Shown: positions 1 to 8,326, numbered from the stretch's first letter. The stretch is 64,000 bases of DNA from Nocardia vinacea (GCF_035920345.1 NZ_CP109149.1:4774001-4838000); one strand, 5' to 3'. Program-made: numbers and translations. The notes: generated by a model not told the origin, from the letters alone.

Positions 1-238
1 GGAAGAGGCCGGTCTTTCGGTACCGCACGATGTTTCGGTCGTCGGCTACGACAACACATCGCTCGCCGCGCTGCGACATGTTTCCCTGACCACTATCGAT
101 CAGCCGCGAATTCAGATGGGCCGCTTGGCAATCGAAGCGCTCGTCGAACGGCTGCGCGACGGTCGCACCGAACCGGTGCGCCGCCGTCTGGAACCGGCCT
201 TGGTCGTGCGCGCGACGACCGCAGCACCCCGAAACTGA
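1..238 (+). CDS. LacI-family transcriptional regulator, C-terminal end (partial)
   Basis: The reading frame is open from base 2 to a TGA at 236-238, giving the last 78 residues of a protein that begins outside the window. The text [16 protein letters not shown] followed by [19 protein letters not shown] is the typical end of the LacI/GalR periplasmic-binding-like effector domain. The DNA-binding N-terminus is not visible. The gene lies 38 bases upstream of an inositol-dehydrogenase-like gene on the same strand, so it probably regulates sugar or cyclitol catabolism; that role is inferred from position only. Confidence 0.85.
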   Translation, partial: EEAGLSVPHDVSVVGYDNTSLAALRHVSLTTIDQPRIQMGRLAIEALVERLRDGRTEPVRRRLEPALVVRATTAAPRN

Positions 239-276
239 AGCATTACCCACCCGCTATTTCACCAGAAGGAGAGTCG

Positions 277-1290
277 ATGACATCTGCACTCACCGTGGGC
301 CTGGCCGGCGTCGGCCGCATCGGCACCTCCCATGCCGAAACGCTGAAACACCTGCCCGGTGTCGACACCGTCATCGTCGCGGACGCCGACGCCGAACGCG
401 CCCACGTCGCCGCGGGAAAGCTCGGCCTTCAAGCCGTCTCCGATATCGATGCCCTACTCGCCGCACCCCTTGACGGCCTTGTGATCGCGACCGCCACCGA
501 CTCCCACCCCGAACTCATCACCCGCGCCGTCGACGCGGGCATCCCCGTCTTCTGCGAAAAGCCGGTAGCCGCCGACATCCAAGGCACCCTCTCCGTCATC
601 ACCCACATCCAAAACTCCACCGTCCCAGTCCAAATCGGCTTCCAGCGCCGCTTCGACGCCGGCTACCGCGCCGCGCGGGATGCCATCGCCTCCGGGGCAC
701 TCGGCTGGCTACACACCCTGCGCGCCACCACCCTCGACCCGGCACCCCCACCCGCCGAGTACATCCCCCGCTCCGGAGGTTTGTTCCGCGACTGCGGCGT
801 CCACGATTTCGACATCATCCGCTGGGTGACGGGGCGCGAAGTAGTGGAGGTCTACGCAACCGGAGCCAACCGCGGCGAACAATTCTTTGCCGACGCGGGC
901 GATGTGGACACGGCAGCGGTGCTGCTGCGCCTGGACGACGGCGCTCTTGCCACAGTCTCACTCGGCCGCTACAACGGCGCAGGCTACGACGTCCGCTTAG
1001 AAGCCCTCGGCTCCCGCGGCAATGCCATCGTCGGACTCGACGACCGGTCACCGTTGACTTCCGTCGAACCCGACTACGCCCCTTCGGGTTTGCCCGCCTA
1101 TCCCGGATTCATGGAACGCTTCCGCCGGGCGTACACCGACGAACTCGCCGCGTTCCTCTCCGTGGTATCCGGCGAACTCGCCAACCCCTGCACACCCGCC
1201 GACGCACTCGAAGCGTTCTATATCGCTGAGGCATGCGAACTTTCACGCCACGAACGTCGACCAGTTGCCCTGACCGAAGTCCGCCGCTGA
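277..1290 (+). CDS. Gfo/Idh/MocA-family oxidoreductase, probable inositol 2-dehydrogenase
   Basis: This 337-residue protein has an N-terminal Rossmann fold with GLAGVGRIG near residues 8-16, the family's EKPVA motif near residue 95 (the catalytic lysine), and GGLFRDCGVHDFDIIRW near 165-182, which carries the catalytic Asp/His of the family. Enzymes of this type oxidise myo-inositol or related polyols with NAD(P). Length is normal for IolG-like proteins. A strong Shine-Dalgarno (AGAAGGAG) sits just before the ATG. The LacI-type gene upstream fits a catabolic operon, but the exact polyol cannot be read from the sequence. A frameshifted second copy of its last third lies at 5132-5308. Confidence 0.85.
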   Translation: MTSALTVGLAGVGRIGTSHAETLKHLPGVDTVIVADADAERAHVAAGKLGLQAVSDIDALLAAPLDGLVIATATDSHPELITRAVDAGIPVFCEKPVAADIQGTLSVITHIQNSTVPVQIGFQRRFDAGYRAARDAIASGALGWLHTLRATTLDPAPPPAEYIPRSGGLFRDCGVHDFDIIRWVTGREVVEVYATGANRGEQFFADAGDVDTAAVLLRLDDGALATVSLGRYNGAGYDVRLEALGSRGNAIVGLDDRSPLTSVEPDYAPSGLPAYPGFMERFRRAYTDELAAFLSVVSGELANPCTPADALEAFYIAEACELSRHERRPVALTEVRR

Positions 1291-1498
1291 CCAACCCGCC
1301 TCGGCACCAGCCGCACCAGGTCCCAGCCAACTGGACCGACGATCACGGGGAATCCATGGCGGCATCGCCCGAGTAGGACCGCCACCAGTTCCCCATGATC
1401 TTGATCCGGTGAGGCGCTCGGGCGGCGACTTCCTGCGGCAATACTGTCCTCGGCCCCGGTCGCGTGTAATTCGGTGCTTCTGCGACGGTGGCCGTCGC

Positions 1499-1575
1499 GG
1501 GCTCAGGGCTCAGGGCTCAGGGCTCAGGGCTCAGGGCTCAGGGCTCAGGGCTCAGGGCTCAGGGCTCAGGGCTCA
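1499..1575. repeat. Tandem 7-bp repeat, 11 perfect copies of GGGCTCA
   Basis: Eleven uninterrupted copies of GGGCTCA run from 1499 to 1575, followed by a partial GGGC. A period of 7 keeps reading frames open through the array but produces only a low-complexity repeat, so I do not treat it as coding. It lies about 50 bases upstream of the small gene at 1628 and may vary in copy number between strains. Confidence 0.95.
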
Positions 1576-1627
1576 GGGCCGAGAAAACCACATGCTCATG
1601 CCGAGCGGCCACCGCTATCCTCATCCC

Positions 1628-1939
1628 ATGAGGAGGACTCCGCGGCAGAAGAAGCAGCTCAGCTATGCCAGAGACCGCCGAAACACGTACGGCGAGAACG
1701 ACAAGGCCTCCCGCAAGAACCTCCCCCGCAAGCGCGCCCGAGCCCACCGCGCCAACCGCCACTTCGACGCCCGAACTCTGTTGAAGTCAATCGGCCCGGT
1801 AGACCCCGCCCTCGCCGACATTGCCGAACAAGAGGTCAGGAACCACCGCCGCCGCGCGTGCCGCAAATGGCCGGACACACCACTCGGCGAGTACGTGAAA
1901 TGGAAACTGGCCAAACGCATTACACAAGCCGAGCGGTAG
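1628..1939 (+). CDS. Small basic conserved-looking hypothetical protein (103 aa)
   Basis: The protein starts MRRTPRQKKQLSYARDRRN and is rich in Arg and Lys in its first half, followed by a more ordinary alpha-helical region. Its composition and even codon use look like those of small actinobacterial proteins of unknown function. I chose the ATG at 1628 because upstream in-frame sequence runs into the 7-bp repeat array; an ATG at 1590 is possible. No clear Shine-Dalgarno was seen. Its 3' end overlaps the oppositely oriented next gene by 20 bases. Nucleic-acid binding would fit the charge but is only a guess. Confidence 0.6.
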   Translation: MRRTPRQKKQLSYARDRRNTYGENDKASRKNLPRKRARAHRANRHFDARTLLKSIGPVDPALADIAEQEVRNHRRRACRKWPDTPLGEYVKWKLAKRITQAER

Positions 1940-2360
1940 ACGGCCCCCGCTTCGACCCGGCACGCTGCACCGCGACCACCTGATTCGAATCCTCATACAG
2001 GATCTCCCCTGGCGCATCGGAATCCAACCGCACCCACCCCACCCCATGCGCATCAAGGATCGCGAGATACCCCTCCACCCGCCCGATCATCCCCACAGCC
2101 GCCGCCTTGAACCACGACGCCGCTCCTGGATGAACAGCACGGTCGTAGATCCCAGGATCCACCTCACTCGGATCAACAAGGTTCGCGTTGTACCAATCAT
2201 TGTTGCCCCGCCGAAACCGCTCCTGCTCCCCCGTCAACGCCCCCGTCCGCGCCAACCCATTGACCAGCCCGAACACCCCCGGATACCGCCCATGCCGGTT
2301 CGCTTCCGCAGCTTCGAACCGCACAAACCGACGCCCGCTCACAAACCTGTTGTACCGCAA
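1920..2360 (-). CDS. Hypothetical protein (146 aa)
   Basis: I do not recognise this family. The frame shows mixed, non-repetitive composition with Trp/Tyr-rich stretches such as NNDWYNANLVDP and GYLAILDAHGVGWVRLDS, which look like folded protein rather than noise. An in-frame stop lies just upstream, and a TTG at 2360 follows a GGAGGG about 12 bases away; a GTG at 2342 is the other candidate start. There is no signal peptide or membrane segment. It converges with, and overlaps by 20 bases, the small basic protein gene at 1628. Confidence 0.6.
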   Translation of the reverse strand: MRYNRFVSGRRFVRFEAAEANRHGRYPGVFGLVNGLARTGALTGEQERFRRGNNDWYNANLVDPSEVDPGIYDRAVHPGAASWFKAAAVGMIGRVEGYLAILDAHGVGWVRLDSDAPGEILYEDSNQVVAVQRAGSKRGPSTARLV

Positions 2361-2436
2361 AAGATGTCAGACCCTCCTGCAACACTTCTTGTAGTCAGCG
2401 CGACCACCCACTGACCTCTAGAAGCCGGGGGATCTC

Positions 2437-2727
2437 ATGCCATTCGCCGCACTCACCACCATCTCGATCCTCTGCATCACGGCCGCAGTCACCGCCCTGA
2501 CCGCATCTGTAGTCACCGACTCCCGCGCCACCAAAGCCACCCAAGCCGCCAAGTCCTGCTTCATCGGCGACAACCTCCCCACCGACGCCTACTTCACCAC
2601 CCGCTCCCGCTCCACCCGCCTCTCCCAAATCTCCACCCGCCTAATGACTTCCGGTGTCCTCCTTCTTCTACTGGGAGTAGCCGCCCTCGCCCTGGCGGCC
2701 TGGCAGCACAAACACGCCAGCAACTAG
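2437..2727 (+). CDS. Small membrane protein, two predicted transmembrane segments (96 aa)
   Basis: Residues about 3-26 (starting MPFAALTTISILCITAAVTA) and about 70-90 (SGVLLLLLGVAALALAAW) are hydrophobic enough to span the membrane. They are separated by a polar loop containing CFIGDNLPTDAYF. The upstream stretch AGAAGCCGGGGG is only a weak ribosome-binding site. The family is unknown. It stands alone between two minus-strand genes. Confidence 0.55.
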   Translation: MPFAALTTISILCITAAVTALTASVVTDSRATKATQAAKSCFIGDNLPTDAYFTTRSRSTRLSQISTRLMTSGVLLLLLGVAALALAAWQHKHASN

Positions 2728-2885
2728 GTCGAGCTCTCGGTATCACGCCCTGCCGCCGCGCACCCCGCGAGAGTGGTCCGACACCAGGAGCCGTTTTGGT
2801 CCAGACGTCGTTCGAGAAGTTGGTGCTGCCGAGCCGCTAAAGACGACGTCAGCGGATCGTCACGCGATGATGTCGCCCGTACGGG

Positions 2886-4925
2886 TCACATATCGGCAGC
2901 CACCCCAGCTTCCGGCTGGGACGGATCCGGCTGCTTCGGCGCCGCCGGTACCCATCCACGCAGCGGCTGAATCACCGCCCCGTAGAACGAGTCGGTCGCC
3001 GAGGTGACGCTAGTGATGAAGCTCGCCGCCGTCCCGGATCGCCGGTTGCCCATCGGGAAGGTCTGCTCGAGTGAGAAGGACACGATAGTGCCGACGCGAC
3101 CGCCCGTAAGCACCTTGGCATCCGCGCGCACCTTTTCGAGGTGCTCACACGCTTCATTGCCTCGCTCCGAGAACACCGCTTCGACCTGAACATCGCCTGG
3201 TGCGTCCACGAGTTGCTTGAGCAACCACGACACCCGCCGACCAGACGTCCCTTCGTTCGGCGCGTCGAGGGTCGTACGGCAGCGAACCTTGTTGGTTCGA
3301 ATGTCCGCGACCACGACCAGATCCCCTGCAGTGTCAGGAATCCGCAGCACAGCCTCGAATGTTCCGTCGGCAGCCAGCCGCTCTGTAACGGCTGCGCTTC
3401 GGGCGACCCGATCGGTGAGGTGTCGCCGGGACAGCACGTGCTTGACTGTCACACCGAGTTCAGAGGTGAGCCGCAGCGCCAGATGGCGCGACAGGGACAC
3501 CCATGTATCGGCGACCGTCAATGCCTTCTGGTCACTCGCACGCAATGTGCCCGCCGTGACCGCGTCGCGAACAGCAACCCAGTGGCGCCCCATGTCGACG
3601 AACTCGACGGCACCCGACCGAGGATGGTCAAGGTATCGCAGGAACTCGCTCGAGATCCACACCTGCAAGTCGTCCTCGATACCACCGTGCGAGAGCAACA
3701 TTCGCGCCTCATGCGCCACTTCTGCCCACGACAAATGACGCAGGGCGACCTTCGTCAGTTTGCGGCGGTCGACCTCTACGGGAAGTTCACCCGCGCTGGC
3801 CGGTACATCGTTCGACAGGCTGACCACCGCGTCGTACTTCTTCCGACGCGCCACGTCGAGGTAGCTCTCGAGTTGATCGCGCCTGAGCTTGCCGTTACCG
3901 GTCTTGACCTCGAGCAGACCAGTCCATATCCGACTTCCCCGAACCACCTTCAGCACCGCGTCCGGGATGACCTTCGATTCGCCCCGCTCGTACTGCACTT
4001 CGACGTATCCCTCGAAAGCGCCTACCGGAGCACCTATCCTCGCGCACAGCGCCCGAGCGAATGGACGCACGACCTGCATCGTGGCGATTAACGCCGAGGT
4101 AGCGCGCTTCTCCTGCTCCTCGCCCGCACCGACTCCGAACACTGAAAACAATCGAGCCGGCTGCCAGTTGTCGCCCTCAGCGAGCTTGAACTCTATCGGC
4201 TTGGCCTTCTTCGCCACCCGTTTGGCGGTTCGCACACCGCGAGTCCGCACAGTGGTATTCGGCTCGTTGTGTGGTGCGCGCTCGTGGATCGGCGCAGCGA
4301 CGTCGACGGAAATGACATGCTGCGCGATAACCGGCTCCGGTTCGCTTGCCGGTGCCGCATCCAGCGGCGTAACGGACGGATCGGTATCCTCATCTTCATC
4401 GATATCGACACCGAAATCCGTTGCCAGGCCCGCTAATCCAGAATCCCAGCCTTGCCCTACCGCCCGCACCTTCCACTCGCTGCCCCGGCGGTACACCTCA
4501 CCGAACACAAACGCCGACTCCGAAGTGGCATCAGCCGTGACGTAATCAGCCAGGATCTTGCCCGCTGCATCAACGACCCGGAGCGCAAGTTTGCCGAGGT
4601 CCCCGAATGTTCCACTGCCGACGCTACCGGCAAGCGCCACTGTGTGTACATTGTCCGGAACTGCAGATAAATCGATCGCGATCCTGGCCTGCGCGCCTTC
4701 CTCAGTCGCGCTCGTACCCAGGAATCGCACCGAACCGTCCGACGATTCCGGCTGGTTGTAGAAGACGAAATCACTGTCGGAGCCGACCTTTCCGCCGACG
4801 CCTAGCAGTAGCGCGGACGCATCGACTTCAATCTCCGACTCCACCCACCCGATCACGACATCGACCCGGACGACGTCCTCCGGCAACGGCATATTCTGGC
4901 CCTTGATCAGGATCGGAGACGTCAC
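2886..4925 (-). CDS. TerD domain fused to a probable PD-(D/E)XK nuclease
   Basis: The predicted protein has 679 residues. Residues about 3-175 form a TerD (tellurium-resistance/stress) domain: it begins PILIKGQNMPLPE and carries the acidic calcium-binding stretch SDSDFVFYNQ at about 49-58. A Pro/Glu-rich linker follows. A second conserved block around 260-380 holds a nuclease-like motif set: Asp322 (VIPDA), Glu339 and Lys341 in LLEVKTG, and Gln351/Tyr355 downstream, the usual layout of a PD-(D/E)XK active site. The last 300 residues are unrecognised. I chose the GTG at 4925 because AAGG lies 9 bases upstream and the TerD domain begins at once; the open frame extends further without homology. 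TerD-nuclease fusions are reported in Ter-linked DNA-processing systems. Together with the nearby McrBC pair, a defence role is likely but inferred. Confidence 0.8.
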   Translation of the reverse strand: MTSPILIKGQNMPLPEDVVRVDVVIGWVESEIEVDASALLLGVGGKVGSDSDFVFYNQPESSDGSVRFLGTSATEEGAQARIAIDLSAVPDNVHTVALAGSVGSGTFGDLGKLALRVVDAAGKILADYVTADATSESAFVFGEVYRRGSEWKVRAVGQGWDSGLAGLATDFGVDIDEDEDTDPSVTPLDAAPASEPEPVIAQHVISVDVAAPIHERAPHNEPNTTVRTRGVRTAKRVAKKAKPIEFKLAEGDNWQPARLFSVFGVGAGEEQEKRATSALIATMQVVRPFARALCARIGAPVGAFEGYVEVQYERGESKVIPDAVLKVVRGSRIWTGLLEVKTGNGKLRRDQLESYLDVARRKKYDAVVSLSNDVPASAGELPVEVDRRKLTKVALRHLSWAEVAHEARMLLSHGGIEDDLQVWISSEFLRYLDHPRSGAVEFVDMGRHWVAVRDAVTAGTLRASDQKALTVADTWVSLSRHLALRLTSELGVTVKHVLSRRHLTDRVARSAAVTERLAADGTFEAVLRIPDTAGDLVVVADIRTNKVRCRTTLDAPNEGTSGRRVSWLLKQLVDAPGDVQVEAVFSERGNEACEHLEKVRADAKVLTGGRVGTIVSFSLEQTFPMGNRRSGTAASFITSVTSATDSFYGAVIQPLRGWVPAAPKQPDPSQPEAGVAADM

Positions 4926-5131
4926 AGCGTTCACCCTTCGACATTCGGTACGCACAGTCACAGATAGAGCTGGGGTCAGCCGGTAACGATGCTGTCCCCC
5001 ATTGCAATCGACGCTGCAGATCCGCGGCGATGCTGTGCTTTTCGGCCGGGGCGAACCACCTGTTACATGCGTCGGCGGACGCGGTGGCGACATGTCGATG
5101 AGCAGCGTGTGAGCGTGCGCCGCCCGCAAAA

Positions 5132-5308
5132 GGAACGGTTCCGGCGCTCGTACACGCACGCGTTGGCAGCGTTCCTGTCAGTCGTTTCGTGCGATCTCAA
5201 AACCTGTGCACCGCAATGGATGCCCTCGAAGCGTTCTACATCGCAGAGGCGTGTGAGTTGTCACGCACCGAGCGCCGCCCGGTCTCAGTGGCCGAAGTCC
5301 GGCGCTGA
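5132..5308 (+). pseudogene. Frameshifted 3' remnant of an inositol-dehydrogenase-like gene
   Basis: One frame reads ERFRRSYTHALAAFLSVVS, matching ERFRRAYTDELAAFLSVVS in the intact gene at 277-1290. After a frameshift the text continues ALEAFYIAEACELSRTERR and ends EVRR plus stop at 5306-5308, again matching the intact gene's end. Only the last 60 or so codons are present, with no start and no N-terminal Rossmann fold, so this is a dead fragment. It differs at many bases from the intact copy, so it is an old duplication or the scar of a related gene. Confidence 0.85.
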
Positions 5309-5656
5309 TCGCTCCGTTGCATCGGGCTGCGCTACCTGCGACCCGACGCTCGTTGTCCTCCACAGGACCGTCGACCTTGTTATCGTGTCCGAGCACTCAC
5401 CGTGCGTCCCACCGCCATGGCCGCGCAGGCAAGCAACTTAGTGCTTCGCCTGCGACGCCGCCGTGCGGCCTCCGAGCACGCGACCGCGGATCCAACTCAT
5501 CGAATTTCTCACTAGGACAACGGAAGCCGCGGGAACGAGACTATTCGGCTGGGCGCATTCGGCTCATTTTCGTAATCGTCCCTCGCCATGCCCGACACCG
5601 CCCTTCCATCGAGCATCGCCAGGCTGTAGGCCGCGCAGCACTCCTGACGATTTGGG
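5309..5656. other. Intergenic stretch without a recognisable gene
   Basis: Open frames here are short, overlapping and compositionally biased. I see no convincing ribosome-binding site or protein family. It separates the dehydrogenase remnant from the 3' end of the HTH regulator gene. Confidence 0.5.
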
Positions 5657-7009
5657 TCACGCCACCAGCAGTGCCCGAGCGCGCTCGTTGAAGTCTGCGA
5701 CCAAGGGGTGCGGCCCGAATGACCTCATGCGCTGTTGAACGTCGCGGACCGCTTCCACCGAGCGAGACGACTTCACCTTGCTGGAGAGATCAACCGTCCG
5801 CACACCTGCCGCGTAGGCGGCATCAAGGTCGCGCTTCTGAATGTGCGTGACGGCCAACGCGGCATGAGACAACGCACCTCGCCGCGCACGATTCTGCGTG
5901 CGGGCGTGGGCGATCGACCGTCGGGCGTGTGGTGCGGCGTCCTCGGGTTGTCCGAGGTCTCGGAAGGCGTTGGCCCACTCGCCGCAGATGTACGCCTCAT
6001 CGATGAACTTTGCCCACTCCGGCTCGTGATCGGGTTCCACGCGAGTGAACGCGTCCTCGGCGGCGTTGACCGCCTGCGCCGTCCCGACTTTGTCGCCTAG
6101 GACCGCCAGGGCGCGAGCTTCGAGCGTCCACAGGTCCGCGAGACATGCCGGGGAGTTCAGCTTCGAAAGCCCTTGGCGGCCCGCTTGGGCCAGTCGACGG
6201 CCCTCCTTGGGGTGGCCGAGCAGGGTCGCTTGATCGGCCATTCCGGCAAGCACGTGGGCGCCGAGCGCTGGGTCTCGCGATTCCTCGGCAAGGCGCAGTG
6301 CCTGGATCAAGTACCGCTGCGCGGTCCCGTGCTCGCCATTGTCGAACGCCATCCATCCGAGCAGATAGGTCTGTTCGGCAGCCGCTCCGCACAGTGCCAG
6401 TCGAACCTCGGCGGTGAATGTCCGGCGAAGCAGCGGGTAGACGTGCTCGTTCATGTACGCAGCCAGCACCAACCGACCCGAGCCGCCACCTTGGAAGATG
6501 TCCATCTCCTGGAAGGTGGCGAACATATTCTTGACCGCGGTGACGTCTTCGAGTCGCACCCGTTGCCGTTCGTCAGGCAACTGGTCAAGGGTGTTGAGCA
6601 GCCAGTCACGGGATGGTCCGATCGCCGCGACTATCGCAAACGGCGCGGTGACAAGCAACTTTCGCCGGTCCACGTCTGCCCTCCCAAGATCTGCGACGGC
6701 TTCTACCGTCTCGGCCAACGATGGGTTGTATGTGAGGGCGCGGTCAACAGACGGTGCGTCACCCAGACCGAGGTCATAGGTAGTCACGCGAAATCCGAAC
6801 CGCACGGAGAACAGATCCGCGAGCATCGCCGGAACCGGCTGCCGTGGGGCTTCCCCGTCGTCCGTCCAGCGCCGCACGCTCGAGGCGTCCGGCCTGACAT
6901 GAGGTTCGTTCCACTCGATCGCGAGGGCGCGCACGCGGCGCGCCAACTCCTTGTTGCTCCACCCGGAACGGGTGAGCCACTGCGAGAGCTGCGTGTTCGG
7001 AGCCTTCAT
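5657..7009 (-). CDS. HTH transcriptional regulator with a long helical (TPR-like) C-terminus
   Basis: The 450-residue product begins MKAPNTQLSQWLTRSGWSNK. This N-terminal stretch (about 1-75) resembles the XRE-like DNA-binding domains of large actinobacterial regulators, with SSVRRWTDDGEAPR as the likely recognition region. Residues about 150-440 are a run of Ala/Leu-rich helical pairs such as AEQTYLLGWMAFDNGEHGTA that look like TPR repeats. A GTG/ATG cluster (ATG 7009, ATG 7021, GTG 7012) makes the start uncertain by a few codons. The gene is transcribed away from four small overlapping genes beginning at 7188, and a dyad-symmetric sequence at 7077-7103 lies between them. It probably controls that operon and itself. 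Confidence 0.75.
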   Translation of the reverse strand: MKAPNTQLSQWLTRSGWSNKELARRVRALAIEWNEPHVRPDASSVRRWTDDGEAPRQPVPAMLADLFSVRFGFRVTTYDLGLGDAPSVDRALTYNPSLAETVEAVADLGRADVDRRKLLVTAPFAIVAAIGPSRDWLLNTLDQLPDERQRVRLEDVTAVKNMFATFQEMDIFQGGGSGRLVLAAYMNEHVYPLLRRTFTAEVRLALCGAAAEQTYLLGWMAFDNGEHGTAQRYLIQALRLAEESRDPALGAHVLAGMADQATLLGHPKEGRRLAQAGRQGLSKLNSPACLADLWTLEARALAVLGDKVGTAQAVNAAEDAFTRVEPDHEPEWAKFIDEAYICGEWANAFRDLGQPEDAAPHARRSIAHARTQNRARRGALSHAALAVTHIQKRDLDAAYAAGVRTVDLSSKVKSSRSVEAVRDVQQRMRSFGPHPLVADFNERARALLVA

Positions 7010-7076
7010 CACATCACCCATTTGGTCAGCGACGGTGGGCTTTCCACCACCCTTCAACACCTCCGACGACCTTACT

Positions 7077-7103
7077 ACCAGCACCGACACAGTGTGTGCT
7101 GGT
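7077..7103. promoter_or_regulatory. Candidate operator in the divergent promoter region
   Basis: ACCAGCAC (7077-7084) and GTGCTGGT (7096-7103) form 8-bp inverted arms, with a second small palindrome ACAC-A-GTGT inside the loop. A TTATAC-like -10 immediately follows on the plus strand. The position between the HTH regulator and the small-gene operon makes it the likely binding site of that regulator. Confidence 0.5.
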
Positions 7104-7187
7104 TATACGCCCGAAGAGAACACTCTCAGGAGTTGTTTCAGGGCACCGGGCGCAACCCACAACCGTCGAGGTCCTGGAGGTCTGCAC

Positions 7188-7385
7188 ATGCCGAGCCGAG
7201 AGCTTCCAAAACGCAATCCGTACGTCGGGCCGCCAGCCATCTACAGCGGAGCACCGGCCGACATGGTCGAGCGGTTCGCGGACGCGATCCGCTCATGGGC
7301 GGGCCAGCCCATTCCCACAGAATCGTCTCGGTGCCGGGGTGTCGAGGCCCCCGGCACTGGGCGCACCAACGGCGGAGCAGCATGA
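7188..7385 (+). CDS. Small hypothetical protein (65 aa), first gene of a four-gene overlapping operon
   Basis: A strong Shine-Dalgarno (GGAGG, 7 bases upstream) precedes the ATG. The product starts MPSRELPKRNPYVGPPAIYS and has a short helix AADMVERF-like segment, then a polar tail. No family is recognised. Its stop codon overlaps the ATG of the next gene (ATGA), which indicates translational coupling and supports it being real despite its size. Confidence 0.6.
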   Translation: MPSRELPKRNPYVGPPAIYSGAPADMVERFADAIRSWAGQPIPTESSRCRGVEAPGTGRTNGGAA

Positions 7386-7693
7386 TGCGCCGAGATGTGT
7401 TGCGGACCACGCAAACCCAGGCCGGCCACAAGGTCGCGGTGTGGCAACTGGTCGGGAGTTCTGCGCGCATCCTGCGCGTGCAGTTCCCGCACGAGTCGTT
7501 CACCGCCTGCCGCTGGCCGTCCCGAATACAGCTTCCGGACGCGCAACCGGGAACGATCATGTTCGACGCCTACCCCGATCTGACCGACGCGCGACACATG
7601 CTTCCGAAACACAGCGATCTGTGGGACGCCCTGAAGCACGACTACTGGGCGGCGCTGCTGAATCCTGCCGACATCGGCCGCAGAACGCCGTGA
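7382..7693 (+). CDS. Hypothetical protein (103 aa), second gene of the small operon
   Basis: The start ATG overlaps the stop of the 65-residue gene by four bases. The sequence GHKVAVWQLVGSSARILRVQ followed by FDAYPDLTDARHMLP and LWDALKHDYWAALLNP has a well-mixed, folded-protein composition. The family is unknown. The stop codon overlaps a GTG start of the next gene (GTGA), so three reading frames are chained by 4-base overlaps. Confidence 0.6.
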   Translation: MMRRDVLRTTQTQAGHKVAVWQLVGSSARILRVQFPHESFTACRWPSRIQLPDAQPGTIMFDAYPDLTDARHMLPKHSDLWDALKHDYWAALLNPADIGRRTP

Positions 7694-8004
7694 GCTCGAG
7701 TCCGATGCCCGAGTTCCCCTGTCCACCAAACGCGGTCGCGCCCTCCGTAAAGGCACTGCTTGCCACGTTCCACGCGGACACCGCCGAGAAGCTGCAACAG
7801 GCACCTTCGGACAGCCGGCCGGTACTCCATCGGGCGGACGGTTCGTGGTGTGAGGTCGGCGAGGATGGCTGGCCGATATCCAGCGGCGACACCGACCAAT
7901 ACAACTATCGCCATCCTGCCGCTCTGAGCTGCTGCGGGCGGACTTCGTACACCTTGACATCGACGCCTTACACCGATCTGGAGGAAAGATCCAATGATTG
8001 CTGA
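7690..8004 (+). CDS. Hypothetical protein (104 aa), third gene of the small operon
   Basis: It begins at a GTG overlapping the previous stop (GTGA). The product contains SVKALLATFHADTAEKLQQA, then a Trp-rich segment GSWCEVGEDGWPISSGDTDQ, and ends with a cluster of cysteines (SCCGRTSY and a terminal NDC). No family is recognised. It overlaps the next gene by 11 bases, and that gene's ribosome-binding site GGAGGAAA lies inside its last codons. Confidence 0.55.
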   Translation: MSSSPMPEFPCPPNAVAPSVKALLATFHADTAEKLQQAPSDSRPVLHRADGSWCEVGEDGWPISSGDTDQYNYRHPAALSCCGRTSYTLTSTPYTDLEERSNDC

Positions 8005-8326
8005 CGCTTTGATGAACTGGTTGACCCGGCGCCGCATGATTCCACATGTCGAGGTAGTCATTGTTCGAGATCCCGATGGGCCGACTGAAGCACAGGTATT
8101 CGTCAACGGAGTCGAGTACGAAGCAACCATATTCAACATCGACGCAGGTGCCGGATGGCACTGGAGCGACTGGAAGAGCATCCGAGACTCAAACCTCTCG
8201 GCTGCGTCTCCGATAACTCGAGCGAACTTGCTGACCGGGTACGCAAATCCGCCCGGCGGCCATTACATCGAGCGCGACAACAATATCGACTGGCTTGACG
8301 ATCTCCCTCCAAACTCCGTGCAATAG
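7994..8326 (+). CDS. Hypothetical protein (110 aa), last gene of the small operon
   Basis: A clear GGAGG lies 9 bases upstream of the ATG. The product begins MIADALMNWLTRRRMIPHVE and continues VVIVRDPDGPTEAQVFVNGV, a beta-rich pattern, then a polar C-terminus with IERDNNIDWLDDLP. I do not recognise the family. It ends 64 bases before the convergent mcrC gene. Confidence 0.6.
   Translation: MIADALMNWLTRRRMIPHVEVVIVRDPDGPTEAQVFVNGVEYEATIFNIDAGAGWHWSDWKSIRDSNLSAASPITRANLLTGYANPPGGHYIERDNNIDWLDDLPPNSVQ

Noticed and set aside
1499..1575. Tandem repeat considered as a CRISPR array
   Set aside because: The units are 7 bases with no spacers, so it is a simple tandem repeat.
1982..1995. T-loop-like GATTCGAATCC resembling a tRNA gene
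   Set aside because: No acceptor or anticodon stem could be paired around it and it lies in the 3' part of a coding frame.
3141..4091. Long plus-strand frame antisense to the TerD-nuclease gene
   Set aside because: Its composition is that of a high-GC shadow frame, and the opposite strand encodes recognisable domains.
6173..7693. Long plus-strand frame antisense to the HTH regulator
   Set aside because: Only its last part (from 7382) has coding character and start signals; the rest is a shadow of the regulator gene.
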